Source: Sphingobacteriia bacterium (GTDB lineage Bacteria > Bacteroidota > Bacteroidia > Chitinophagales > Chitinophagaceae). From it: a stretch of DNA of 64,000 bases. Position numbers and translations under genes: made by a program. Positions within the stretch are counted from its first letter, which is position 1. The number at the start of each line of letters is the position of its first letter. Below the pieces are notes generated by a model. The model was not told where the DNA came from. It did no database searches and saw only the letters and a program-made list of their open reading frames with translations. The stretch covers positions 1-64,000 of the forward strand of contig CANGCK010000011.1 of NCBI GenBank assembly GCA_947452295.1. Direction: 5' to 3'. Shown one piece after another: positions 1 through 8,963 of the stretch.

Positions 1-479
1 AGGACAAACAAATGCACCCAAAGGATTTGAGCATTGGTTGTTAAAGCTGGATGGAGTGAGTGATATTCAACTAGGATCTAGTGAAGGTTACGGCAGAGTT
101 GAAATGGCTTATTACAATATGGCCCTTACCTGTGGAATTAACATGATGCCATCGATTCTCTTGGAAGAAAATGGAAGAGCTCATTTTATGACCAAACGAT
201 TTGACCGAACCGATGGTGATATAAAACATCATATTCAAACCTTTTGTGCAATCAATGATTACGATTACAATGCAGTTACAAGTTTTAGTTACGAACAGCT
301 GTTTCAAACAATGCGTGAATTATCATTAACCTATGCCGAAGCAGAACAAATGTTTCGAAGAATGGGGTTTAATGTAGTGGCTAGAAACTGTGATGAACTG
401 GAAAAAATTTGCTGATGAAGTAGGTGTTTCAGTGAAACTTAAAGAAGCCATTTATAAAACAATCATAAATTGGAATTAA
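1..479 (+). pseudogene. hipA: HipA-family kinase remnant, 5'-truncated by the window and internally deleted
   Basis: The reading frame is open from the left edge, so the gene begins outside the window. The visible part matches the HipA Ser/Thr kinase C-terminal domain (toxin of HipBA modules, which phosphorylates glutamyl-tRNA synthetase in the E. coli system): 'GSSEGYGRVEMAYYNMA', 'HFMTKRFDR', 'SYEQLF', 'FRRMGFNVVARN'. Just after ARN, where the catalytic N-x-D-D-H-x-K-N loop should be, the frame changes. The next frame continues at about 396 as 'NWKKFADEVGV...' to a TAA at 477-479, which resembles the extreme HipA C-terminus. The segment with the catalytic loop and the second metal-binding Asp is therefore missing (roughly 80-100 residues by comparison with the family). 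This looks like a deletion with frameshift rather than a single-base error. The product should have no kinase activity. The hipB antitoxin gene, if present, is outside the window. Confidence 0.8.
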
Positions 480-655
480 ACGCATTGCACATATACATCT
501 TAGCGGATTTCACCAAACATTTTTCAATGTTAAGAAAAAATAATTGATTAATTTTTTAAAATTACCGCATCCAAAAACTCATAATTGAATCTTAATTGAA
601 TTGCACCGTAATTGCTTTGAATATTTCCTTACTTAATATAAATAGTATAGAAGCA

Positions 656-2578
656 TCACCGTAAGAGCAACACGGTTCCTTTTAAACTAGCATACCCCTC
701 TCCTCGTTCAATTATATAATAATAAGCTCCAACAGGTAATTGGTTTGCTTTAAAACTGCCATCCCATCCTTTTGAATATGGTTTTTGGTAGAATACTTGT
801 TGCCCATATCTATTAAATACCAATACAGATGAATGGGGATAGGTTTCAAGTCCTGAAATAGTCCAAGTATCATTTATACCATCGCCATTAGGGGAAAAAG
901 CATTGGGTATATTTATTAATAATAATACATTAATCAATACACTATCTAACACTGAAGGACAGTTATTCAATCCATTAGCTGTTAAATAGTACATAGTGGT
1001 TTTATTGGGAAAAGCAGTAGTACTTAAATTATAAGGATTGGTAATACCCACAACTGGGTTCCAAAAACAATTGGCATAAATACCAGTAATATTACCTGAT
1101 AAAGATACTGCATTCCCTTGCATGATGGTTTGATTTGTTCCTGCATCAACAGTAGGATGCTTAATCCGAATTATGGTTGCGTAGGTAGAATCGGTACAGC
1201 CTGCATTATTTTTAATCACAACCCAATAAATAGAAGTATCTATAATTGGGGTAACCACTATATCGGGCAATGTAAAAGTGTTAATTCCCAATTGAGGGTA
1301 CCAATTAAATGAACTACCCCCAGTAGCCTTTAATTCGGCTGTTTCATTTTCACATACTACCGAAAATGTAGGATATATCATTGCTTTTACCCCTTCCACT
1401 ACCTTTAAATGGATGGTTTCGGTAGCTGTACAACCAATATTATTCGAGAGGAATACGTTATAAATACCAGAATCAGGAAATTGGATATTGGTTATAAGGG
1501 GATTACACGTATTTGCGGTAAAATTATTCGGACCACTCCATAAGTAATTTAAATCGCTGTTATAAGTTGAAGTCAATTCAGTTTTAGAACCGGTGCAGCC
1601 TTGTAAAAATACCACTTCATTTCTAGAAGGTATTTCAATGACATTGATACTAATTTTGTTAGAAGAAATCTGGCAATTTTTATTCGAGGAATTAGTCCTT
1701 TCACCCACTAACATTCTGTATAAATACAAGCCGCTTTTTAAGGAGGGCATTCTAGTATAAGATGTAGATATAGCACCTGAAATATCAGTCCAAATTTTAC
1801 CACTATCTACACTTAATTGCCATTGAAAAACAGGATCTAAGAATCCACTATCAACTGATGTTCTGAAAGAATATGGAATTTGTTGATCTATGCAAGTTGT
1901 AATTTCATCAGATCCACCTTGAACAGAGCCGGTGATGGTTGGGCCACATGGTCTAAATGTAATATCATCTATTGCTAAGTCATTGCCTATACCACCAGGT
2001 GCATTGTTGGTAATACGCAGTACAATTTTAGAAGTTGAGATAGCAGGTTTGAAAAAAAAACCATATTGTTTCCAAGTCAGTGAATTTTCTTCGTTGATGC
2101 TACCAGTATTGTATTTTCCTAATACTATACCAGTAATTGTTTCTATTTTAAATGTAAGATTGGGTTTTGAACCACCACTATTATTACTATTAACAACATT
2201 GGTTACCCATGCGCCAAATTCGTAGGTAGTATTTCCGCATAAACCGTTAACTGTATCAATATAAAAATCGTTGGGGTTATAAGATGCGTTTATCAACATA
2301 AATCTACCACCAATATCACCTGTATGATCTCGGTTAATATTGTACCAAGAAGAACCAAAACAATTATAAGAAGTGCTAGCAATTGTATAATAACCATCAT
2401 TGGGGCAACCGGAAGCGATATATTGAAGATTAGTAATTCCAGCTTTTAAAGGAGCAATGGTATTTTGTTTATTGCCAAAAGTAATATTTACTACCGGATC
2501 TCCTAAACTACCATTACACAGCTGTGCTTGAATGAGTTGGGAGATAAATAGAGATAAAATGAAAAAATATTTTTTCAT
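656..2578 (-). CDS. Secreted T9SS type B cargo protein with Ig/PKD-like domains
   Basis: A 640-residue secreted protein. The N-terminus is a signal peptide ending near 'LIQAQ'. Residues of about 25-215 look like a carbohydrate-binding or adhesin-like beta sandwich rich in Asn, Gly and Cys. The middle (about 215-550) has several Ig/PKD-like repeats with spaced cysteines and motifs such as 'YLWSGPNNFTA' and 'DSGIYNVFLSNNIGC'. The last 85 residues are the classic type B C-terminal sorting domain: 'NAFSPNGDGINDTW', 'VFNRYGQQVF', 'GWDGSFKANQLPVGAYYYII'. This domain directs export by the type IX secretion system, usually to the cell surface or medium. No catalytic domain is recognised, so adhesion or glycan binding is only an inference. 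The gene stands alone, about 60 nt downstream of the YhcH gene on the same strand. Confidence 0.88.
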   Translation of the reverse strand: MKKYFFILSLFISQLIQAQLCNGSLGDPVVNITFGNKQNTIAPLKAGITNLQYIASGCPNDGYYTIASTSYNCFGSSWYNINRDHTGDIGGRFMLINASYNPNDFYIDTVNGLCGNTTYEFGAWVTNVVNSNNSGGSKPNLTFKIETITGIVLGKYNTGSINEENSLTWKQYGFFFKPAISTSKIVLRITNNAPGGIGNDLAIDDITFRPCGPTITGSVQGGSDEITTCIDQQIPYSFRTSVDSGFLDPVFQWQLSVDSGKIWTDISGAISTSYTRMPSLKSGLYLYRMLVGERTNSSNKNCQISSNKISINVIEIPSRNEVVFLQGCTGSKTELTSTYNSDLNYLWSGPNNFTANTCNPLITNIQFPDSGIYNVFLSNNIGCTATETIHLKVVEGVKAMIYPTFSVVCENETAELKATGGSSFNWYPQLGINTFTLPDIVVTPIIDTSIYWVVIKNNAGCTDSTYATIIRIKHPTVDAGTNQTIMQGNAVSLSGNITGIYANCFWNPVVGITNPYNLSTTAFPNKTTMYYLTANGLNNCPSVLDSVLINVLLLINIPNAFSPNGDGINDTWTISGLETYPHSSVLVFNRYGQQVFYQKPYSKGWDGSFKANQLPVGAYYYIIERGEGYASLKGTVLLLR

Positions 2579-2637
2579 TGAGAAGAGTCACTTTGAAGGG
2601 CAAATTAACTATAAATAATATATATCTAAGTGTTAAT

Positions 2638-3090
2638 TTATACCCTCACTTTAATCACCATTTTTTTAATGTTACCTTCTCCTATCATCGGGGCATGTAC
2701 ATCATCGGGAAAGTAAATAGCAAATTGATTTTCTTTTAAAGTAAAAAACATGTCGGGTTTATCAGCAAAAAAAAGAACATCTTCCTCTGCATTGTATTTA
2801 TCTTTAGGTACATTGCATGAACTCCTTGATTTCCAACCAACTACTTCACTTCCACTTATACAAACCTGTATATCAATAAAAGTGTTATGACACTCAAAAC
2901 CATCGGTTGAAACTTCTTTACTAACCAGTTCACTTTCTATTATTATGGCCCTAATATCTTCTCCGTCAATTCTAATTTCTCCTGGTTCTAAAGAAAGTAA
3001 ATTGGTGGTATCAATAAATTCTATGGCTTTACTGAAGCGGTGATGAAGCGGAATATATCGGTCTGTGTTAGAAAGGGAGTCGATGATCAT
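2638..3090 (-). CDS. YhcH/YjgK/YiaL (DUF386) family protein
   Basis: A 150-residue cupin-like protein of the YhcH/YjgK/YiaL family. Members are linked to sialic acid or other sugar catabolism and to the beta subunit of the EbgC type. Supporting motifs are 'IRIDGEDIRAII', 'ECHNTFIDIQVCISG' (conserved His and Asp region), 'FFADKPDMFFTLKENQFAIYFP' quoted here only in part by position, and 'DDVHAPMIG' near the C-terminus, which carries a conserved metal-binding His. The ORF track starts 45 nt earlier, but the family begins at 'MIIDSLSN', so I chose the ATG at 3090. Neighbours do not reveal a substrate. The protein is cytoplasmic, with no signal peptide. Confidence 0.85.
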   Translation of the reverse strand: MIIDSLSNTDRYIPLHHRFSKAIEFIDTTNLLSLEPGEIRIDGEDIRAIIIESELVSKEVSTDGFECHNTFIDIQVCISGSEVVGWKSRSSCNVPKDKYNAEEDVLFFADKPDMFFTLKENQFAIYFPDDVHAPMIGEGNIKKMVIKVRV

Positions 3091-3238
3091 TTTGAAATAA
3101 TTTAGATATGATAAAGTTAAGAGATTTGAATACAATGATTAGAATTAGAATAGCTAATTTGGGTAATAGCTCACATACTAATATTAATATTTTAATTTAT
3201 TTTCATTAATTTTACAAGATATATAATTAAATAAAATC

Positions 3239-3679
3239 ATGGCTGAAACTTTGGGAATGTTATGTGACAAATTAACTATTGTGAAATTAAAGCAATACCA
3301 TTCAGAAGACACAATTAGATTGCAATCACTTGATAATCAATGTGAACTACTTAAAAAAGAAATAAATGAATTTATAACCAATGCTGTATCAGGTCAAATA
3401 CCTGTTGAGAGATTAACTTTTGATAGCAATAAAGTATTCAAAAAAGAAGGTAATGATGTAAAAGAAGTGGTTGGGAATTTTGGGGAAGTTTTTTATCAAC
3501 TTGCAGATGTTAATTGCCAATTATGGCATGAACAAGAAAAAGTATATGAATTTGAACAAGTTCCTATGGAAGAAAAGGATTTAGTTGTTAAGCAATTGGC
3601 AATATTAAATCTACAAAGAAATAAATGCATAGATGCTATTAATATCATGTTTTTCAAGTTAATTACAGAATCAATTTAA
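3239..3679 (+). CDS. Small conserved protein at the head of the polysaccharide operon
   Basis: A 146-residue, charged, probably helical protein starting 'MAETLGMLCDKLTIVKLKQ'. The 'DKLTI..LK' opening resembles small proteins of unknown function (DUF4254/DUF6165-like) that often lie in LPS or capsule clusters. The middle and end contain 'VNCQLWHEQEKVYEFEQ' and 'LAILNLQRNKCIDAIN'. I cannot assign a function. It begins the long plus-strand glycan operon and is followed after 10 nt by the C-methyltransferase, so it is very likely cotranscribed with it. No signal peptide or membrane segment is visible. The family assignment is a resemblance only. Confidence 0.75.
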   Translation: MAETLGMLCDKLTIVKLKQYHSEDTIRLQSLDNQCELLKKEINEFITNAVSGQIPVERLTFDSNKVFKKEGNDVKEVVGNFGEVFYQLADVNCQLWHEQEKVYEFEQVPMEEKDLVVKQLAILNLQRNKCIDAINIMFFKLITESI

Positions 3680-3689
3680 ATTTTTATAA

Positions 3690-4949
3690 ATGCACGTAAG
3701 AAAAAGAACAACTTGCAGAGTTTGTGGATCTTCTTCATTAACTCCAGTTATCAGCTTAGGGCCTCAATTTCTTCAAGGCTCTTTTGTTAAACCAGGTAAG
3801 GAAGAACCCTCACACAGAAAAATAAATTGTTCATTAGTACGATGTAATCCACAAGTTGATGAAAATGCATGTGGCCTTCTGCAAATGGAGCATAGTGTAC
3901 CACCAGAGATATTATATGCTGCATATTGGTATAGGAGTGGAACCAATGCTACAATGAGAAATCATTTAAAAGAAATTGCAAATACTGCATTATCAATGGT
4001 CAATAAAAGTAGATGCAATGTTCTGGATATTGGCTGTAACGATGGCACTTTATTAGATGTATACCCTGCTGATTTTATAAAATTTGGATGTGATCCTAGC
4101 GATGTTGCGCAAGAAGTTAAAAATGCAACTGTAGTACAGGATATTTTTCCTTCTGCTGAACTATCATCTGCAATTGGTGAAAAGAAAATGGATATCATTA
4201 CTTCGATTGCAATGTTTTACGATTTAGAAAGTCCAGTAGATTTTGTGAAAAATATTAAAAAAATATTATCACCAGAAGGTATTTGGATTTTTGAAATGAG
4301 TTACATGCCTCATATGCTTGAATTAGATAGCTACGATACAATTTGTCATGAACATCTAGAGTTTTATAGTTTAGCTGTTTTAGAGAAAATTGCCGCTCTT
4401 GCTGGTATGAAAATCGTAAAAATTTCATTCAATGAAATCAATGGGGGTAGTATAAGATGTTATGCTACTCATAAAGAAAGTGGTAAGTATTACAATAAAG
4501 AAGATCATAAATTGATGAATGATATTCGTCAAAAAGAGTTTGATCTAGAACTTGATACCGATAAACCTTATGTAGCTTTTCAATACAGAATTGAAAAAGT
4601 TAAAAATGAGCTTACCGATTTATTGCAAAAATTAAAACAAGAAGGCAAAAAAGTTCATATTTACGGTGCTTCAACTAAGGGAAATACTATATTACAGTGG
4701 TGTAATATCAATAATATGTTGGTTGATTATGCCGCAGAAAGAAATCCTGATAAATATGGTGCACATACATTAGGTACAAATATCCCAATTATTAGTGAGG
4801 AAGAGAGTAGAGCAATGAATCCTGATTATTATCTTGTATTACCTTGGCACTTCAAAGCAGAATTCATAGAACGAGAAAAGGACGCACTAGAAAAAGGGAC
4901 AGGTTTTATTTTCCCTATCCCAATTATTGACATTTATAAGAAACATTAA
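3690..4949 (+). CDS. Class I SAM-dependent C-methyltransferase (sugar-nucleotide type)
   Basis: A 419-residue protein with the three-part layout of NDP-sugar C-methyltransferases (TylCIII/NovU-like). The N-terminal zinc-binding domain shows 'CRVCGSSSLTPVISLG' and a second Cys pair around 'RCNPQVDENACGLLQ'. The central Rossmann methyltransferase has SAM motif I 'VLDIGCNDGTLLDVYP' at about residues 109-125, then 'IWIFEMSYM' and 'DTICHEHLEFYSL'. The C-terminal domain contains 'VHIYGASTKGNT', typical of this family. The expected role is to add a methyl branch to a keto-deoxysugar before transfer to the surface glycan. It lies between the 146-residue protein and an FkbM methyltransferase in one operon. 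The actual sugar substrate is not evident. Confidence 0.85.
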   Translation: MHVRKRTTCRVCGSSSLTPVISLGPQFLQGSFVKPGKEEPSHRKINCSLVRCNPQVDENACGLLQMEHSVPPEILYAAYWYRSGTNATMRNHLKEIANTALSMVNKSRCNVLDIGCNDGTLLDVYPADFIKFGCDPSDVAQEVKNATVVQDIFPSAELSSAIGEKKMDIITSIAMFYDLESPVDFVKNIKKILSPEGIWIFEMSYMPHMLELDSYDTICHEHLEFYSLAVLEKIAALAGMKIVKISFNEINGGSIRCYATHKESGKYYNKEDHKLMNDIRQKEFDLELDTDKPYVAFQYRIEKVKNELTDLLQKLKQEGKKVHIYGASTKGNTILQWCNINNMLVDYAAERNPDKYGAHTLGTNIPIISEEESRAMNPDYYLVLPWHFKAEFIEREKDALEKGTGFIFPIPIIDIYKKH

Positions 4950-4972
4950 TTAACTTTTCAAGCTAGTTTTAC

Positions 4973-5680
4973 ATGCTGATCAAAAGAATAATTATTAAAA
5001 TAAAAAAAGCAATTGATACCATCTTTTTAATAGGGAAAGTTAGTTATGCTCAATGTGGTGAAGACTTAATTGCTGATTATTTTTTTGAACATATTGGTAT
5101 TACAAAACCATCATATATAGACATTGGTTCTAATCAGCCAATAAAAGGTAACAATACTTATTATTTTTATTTAAAAGGTGCTAATGGAATTTGCATAGAA
5201 CCAGATGTAACCATTATACCTATTTTAAAAAGTAAGAGACCCAGAGACATAGTATTAAATATTGGAATTTCTTTTGAAGATACTAAAGATGCAGATTTCT
5301 ATTATTTTGAGGGGCATTATAATGCTTGGAATACTTTTTCAAAAGCTGATGCTGAAATTAAAAAGAAAGAATCTGGAATCGAATATCATACTACTAAAGT
5401 TAATTTAGAAAATATTCAAAATGTAATAAACAATCATAATTTCAATAACGTTAATTTTATTTCTATTGATGTTGAGGGCTTAGATCTAGAAATTTTAAAA
5501 AGTATAAATTTTGAAATAGTTAGGCCAGAATTGATTTGTGTTGAAACCATATTATTTTCACTCGAAAATGGTATTAATAAAAATTATGAAATTACCAACT
5601 ATATGTTAAGTCAGAATTATATTGTTTATGCTGATACTAATCTTAATACTTTTTATTGTAGAAAAGATTTATTTCAATAA
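4973..5680 (+). CDS. FkbM family O-methyltransferase
   Basis: A 235-residue cytoplasmic protein. It matches the FkbM methyltransferase family: 'SYAQCGEDLIADYFF' (Q-x-GED opening), SAM-binding 'SYIDIGSNQP', 'GICIEPDV', and 'VNFISIDVEGLDLEILKSI', the typical ID-x-EG-x-D-x-xIL motif. FkbM enzymes O-methylate sugars or polyketides. In a glycan operon the likely substrate is a hydroxyl of a sugar residue, which is inference from context. It starts 24 nt after the C-methyltransferase and ends 3 nt before the SDR gene, so the three are almost certainly cotranscribed. Confidence 0.88.
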   Translation: MLIKRIIIKIKKAIDTIFLIGKVSYAQCGEDLIADYFFEHIGITKPSYIDIGSNQPIKGNNTYYFYLKGANGICIEPDVTIIPILKSKRPRDIVLNIGISFEDTKDADFYYFEGHYNAWNTFSKADAEIKKKESGIEYHTTKVNLENIQNVINNHNFNNVNFISIDVEGLDLEILKSINFEIVRPELICVETILFSLENGINKNYEITNYMLSQNYIVYADTNLNTFYCRKDLFQ

Positions 5681-5683
5681 AAT

Positions 5684-6568
5684 ATGAAGAAGGCTATAAT
5701 TTTTGGTATAAATGGTCAAGATGGTTTTTATTTGAATAAATTATTAGTGACTAAAGGTATTAATGTAATTGGAATATCAAGAAATGGAGATTTTCTAAGA
5801 ACTAGTATTCATGATTTTGCAGAAGTTAAAAAGCTAATTGAATCTGAACAACCAGATTATATTTTTCATTTAGCAGCAAATTCAACAACAAATCACTCTG
5901 CACTATTTGAAAATCATCAAACTATTTCAACAGGAACTTTAAATATTTTAGAAGCAGTAAAAGAATACTCACCTAAAAGCAAAGTATTTATTTCTGGAAG
6001 TGGATTACAATTTATAAATCACAATATTCCAATAAAAGAAACCGATTTATTTGATGCAAGAGATGCATACTCTATAAGCAGAATTCAGTCTGTATATGCA
6101 GCAAGATATTTTAGAAATAAATTTGGATTAAAAGTTTACGTAGGATATTTTTTTAATCATGATAGTCCTAGAAGATCAGAACGACATATTGCTCAAAGAA
6201 TCATATCAACAGTTAAAAGGATTGCCAATGGAAGTAACGAAAAATTAATTATTGGCGATGTAAATACTGTCAAGGAATGGACTTTTGCTGGAGATGTTGT
6301 TGACGGGATTTGGTGTTTAATTAATAATGAAGATATTTTTGAAGCAAATATCGGTTCAGGTATTGGTTACTCAATTGAAAATTGGATTTCAATCTGTTTT
6401 GATTTTATTGGAAAAAATTGGAAAGATTCTGTTGAAATTCAAAGTGATTTTTTTGCTGAATATAAAATGCTTGTTTCAGACTCATCACTCATTCATTCAA
6501 TTGGATGGATTCCCAAAACCACTATTAATGAATTGGCTGAAATGATGTTAATTGAAAATAATGGATAA
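5684..6568 (+). CDS. GDP-mannose 4,6-dehydratase-like SDR with altered catalytic residues
   Basis: A 294-residue extended SDR. The Rossmann motif 'GINGQDGFYLNKLL' and the block 'FFNHDSPRRSERHIAQRI' are characteristic of GDP-mannose 4,6-dehydratase (GMD), as is 'GDVNTVKEWTFAGDVVDGIW'. However, the usual catalytic residues are changed. The Thr-x-Glu of 'STSE' aligns with 'SGSGLQF' (Thr to Gly, Glu to Gly), and the YxxxK motif reads 'YSISR' (Lys to Arg); the Tyr is kept. It is also shorter than typical GMD (about 340-370 residues). It may have a different activity (reductase, epimerase or non-catalytic) on a GDP-sugar, possibly GDP-heptose because a GDP-heptose set lies 15 kb away. It overlaps the next gene by 8 nt. 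Confidence 0.82.
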   Translation: MKKAIIFGINGQDGFYLNKLLVTKGINVIGISRNGDFLRTSIHDFAEVKKLIESEQPDYIFHLAANSTTNHSALFENHQTISTGTLNILEAVKEYSPKSKVFISGSGLQFINHNIPIKETDLFDARDAYSISRIQSVYAARYFRNKFGLKVYVGYFFNHDSPRRSERHIAQRIISTVKRIANGSNEKLIIGDVNTVKEWTFAGDVVDGIWCLINNEDIFEANIGSGIGYSIENWISICFDFIGKNWKDSVEIQSDFFAEYKMLVSDSSLIHSIGWIPKTTINELAEMMLIENNG

Positions 6569-7673
6569 AGAAAAAATTTTATTAATTCAATTATTTTCCA
6601 ATGGCGATTGTTTATTTGCAACAACAATTGCATGTCAGATAAAACAAGATTTCCCAAATTGTAGTCTAATTTGGGCCATTTCTACAAAATGTAAAAACGT
6701 TCTGATAAACAACCCATTTGTTGATGAAATTTTGGAAATTAATATCCCAAACTCAAAACTAAATGAACACATATTTGAATCACTCGTTCATGAATCTTTA
6801 ATTAAAAAAAACAATAAAATTTATAAAGAAGTAATTGTGAGTCAATTACTCGGAGACAATTTAGCCTATTATGATAGTACAGTTTGTTCTTCTATATTTC
6901 GTTGTTTTAAATATCCAATTACTGTTGATACCAAACCAATAATTAATTTAACCAATCAAGAGGTTAAATCTGCAAGAGATTTTGCTTTAATTCATCAACT
7001 TAATAAATTTAAAAACATAGTATTATTTGAATGTGCTCCTCAATCTAATCAAATTAAATTGACAAATGAACTAATTTACGAATATTGCCTTAATATTATT
7101 AAACAAGATTCAACTTGTATTATTTTATCCGCTCCTAATGCTTATAATTTTAATAATTCCCATATCATTGATGGAAATACATTATCAATTAGAGAAACTA
7201 TAGCATTATCACAATTTTGCACCCATTTTTTAGGCTGTTCTAGTGGCATTTCATGGGCGTTAACAAGTAATTCTGCAAAAGAGTTACCAATGGTTCAATT
7301 ACTATCAACTAATGCATACTATTTCAATCCATTATCGTTAACCTTTAACAAACTTAATAGAAGTATTGATCATCTCATAGAATTAACGAAATATGATTCT
7401 GAAGTAATTGGAGAAATTTTTTATTCAATCTTTAATAATGGATTTTTAAAGACAAGAATTAAATATAATCAAAAAGTAAGTCCTCAATTTAAACTATATA
7501 GAGGTATTATTCATAAATTCATTAAACAAACAAAATTTTCATTAATATATAAATTCATTAGACTAAATCTTAAGGAAAATGGATTTAAACTTAATATGAT
7601 AAAGTTTATGTTACTAGGTTTCTTCTTATTTCCATTTGATTATATAAACTCAAAAATTACTAATAAAAGTTGA
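6561..7673 (+). CDS. Glycosyltransferase family 9-like (heptosyltransferase-type) protein
   Basis: A 370-residue protein that resembles GT9 (ADP-heptose:LPS heptosyltransferase-type GT-B fold). The N-terminus 'ILLIQLFSNGDCLFATTI' matches the typical GDxL opening of the family, followed by 'CSLIWAISTKCKNVL' and 'NPFVDEIL'. In the C-terminal half, 'FLGCSSGISWALTSNS' corresponds to the conserved donor-binding segment of GT9. The role would be to transfer a sugar (perhaps heptose) in core or O-antigen assembly. I chose the ATG at 6561 ('MDKEKILLI'), which overlaps the SDR stop by 8 nt, rather than the ATG at 6552. It overlaps the next gene by 4 nt (TTGA). Sequence similarity to well-known members is weak, so the donor is uncertain. 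Confidence 0.7.
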   Translation: MDKEKILLIQLFSNGDCLFATTIACQIKQDFPNCSLIWAISTKCKNVLINNPFVDEILEINIPNSKLNEHIFESLVHESLIKKNNKIYKEVIVSQLLGDNLAYYDSTVCSSIFRCFKYPITVDTKPIINLTNQEVKSARDFALIHQLNKFKNIVLFECAPQSNQIKLTNELIYEYCLNIIKQDSTCIILSAPNAYNFNNSHIIDGNTLSIRETIALSQFCTHFLGCSSGISWALTSNSAKELPMVQLLSTNAYYFNPLSLTFNKLNRSIDHLIELTKYDSEVIGEIFYSIFNNGFLKTRIKYNQKVSPQFKLYRGIIHKFIKQTKFSLIYKFIRLNLKENGFKLNMIKFMLLGFFLFPFDYINSKITNKS

Positions 7674-8956
7674 ATGCCATATTTACCATAGTTGCAAAAA
7701 ATTATATTGGGCTTGCTCAAGTACTGGAACAATCAATTCGAAAAGTATCCAGTGTGCCTTTTTATATAATTGTTGCAGACGAAATTGAGGAAGAACTTTC
7801 TGCTGAATTTACATTGCCAAACAATGTCTTAATTGCAAAAAATACATTAACATCAATTGATGAAAAAAGATGGCAAGAAATCAGTTATAAGTATGATTTG
7901 GTTGAGTTCTGTACATCAATTAAACCTGCATGCTTCGATTATTTTTTTAATTCGAAAAATTTCGAAAATGTAATTTATTTTGATCCTGATATATTTGTAT
8001 TAAACACATTAGATACAATATTTGAATCTCTTAACCATAAGGATATAATTTTAACGCCACATATATTAAATCCACAAATAACATTCAATGGTAATTATCA
8101 GGATTATCAATTTTTATTGAATGGAACTTTTAATCTGGGATTTATTGCTTTAAAGAAAACGGAACAAAGCCAATTATTAATTAAATGGTGGCATAATAGA
8201 TTGATGAACCATTGTTTCTTTGACAAAGACAATGGTACTGCATCTGACCAAAAATGGATTAATTTATTACCTGCATTGTTTGATGATGATATTTTTTTAA
8301 TATCAAGACATCGAGGAATGAATCTTGCTCCTTGGAATTTTCATGAACGTAAAATAGAGCTGATAAATGATAAGTTTTTTGTTTATGACAGAGATAATAA
8401 GCATTCATTAAAAGAACCCCTACTTTTTGTTCATTTCTCAGGATACGATTATACAAATATTGGCGATGGTATTTCATCCCACAAAACAACCAATTTAAAT
8501 AAAGCTTTTACCGATTTAATGCCCTTATTTGATGCATATAGTTTAGCGCTTTCAAAAAGTAATTTTAAGCATTATGCTAATTTAAAATACTCCTACAATT
8601 TTTATAATGATGGTATAAGTGTATTAAGCTTACATAGGAGAATGTATAGAAGACTGATTGAATTGGATGATTTTAACTATTTTTTCCCTTTTAAAGTAGA
8701 GAATAACTCTTATTACAGTTTATTGAAAAATCATGGAATGCTTGATAAATCAGCAGTTTTGGCAGATAAAATCACCAATAAAACGATCAATAATTTTAAT
8801 AAAAAATTGCATTACGTAAATCTCCTATTTATACTTTTAAAAAATATTGTAGGAATAAGACGATATAGTATACTTATCCGTTTTCTTAAAAGGTATTGTG
8901 TAGAAGAAAATCAGGTATTTTTGATTACAAAAAAACAGGTGATGAAGCTGAAATAA
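7670..8956 (+). CDS. GT8-like glycosyltransferase
   Basis: A 428-residue protein with a GT-A fold. The start 'MNAIFTIVAKNYIGLAQVL' and the metal-binding block 'NVIYFDPDIFVLNTL' (DxD) at about residues 103-117 are typical of GT8-related transferases in bacterial glycan clusters. 'FNLGFIALKKTEQ', 'SDQKWINLLP' and 'LAPWNFHERK' are further family motifs. The C-terminal third is basic and without a recognisable domain. The start is a TTG that overlaps the stop of the GT9-like gene as TTGA, and no closer ATG lies in frame. It probably transfers a hexose onto the growing repeat unit on the cytoplasmic side. Confidence 0.83.
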   Translation: MNAIFTIVAKNYIGLAQVLEQSIRKVSSVPFYIIVADEIEEELSAEFTLPNNVLIAKNTLTSIDEKRWQEISYKYDLVEFCTSIKPACFDYFFNSKNFENVIYFDPDIFVLNTLDTIFESLNHKDIILTPHILNPQITFNGNYQDYQFLLNGTFNLGFIALKKTEQSQLLIKWWHNRLMNHCFFDKDNGTASDQKWINLLPALFDDDIFLISRHRGMNLAPWNFHERKIELINDKFFVYDRDNKHSLKEPLLFVHFSGYDYTNIGDGISSHKTTNLNKAFTDLMPLFDAYSLALSKSNFKHYANLKYSYNFYNDGISVLSLHRRMYRRLIELDDFNYFFPFKVENNSYYSLLKNHGMLDKSAVLADKITNKTINNFNKKLHYVNLLFILLKNIVGIRRYSILIRFLKRYCVEENQVFLITKKQVMKLK

Positions 8957-8963
8957 TTTGAAA

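Noticed and set aside
6327-6545. 72-codon plus-strand ORF
   Set aside because: It is in another frame inside the GMD-like SDR and gives a Leu/Ile-rich AT-driven sequence.
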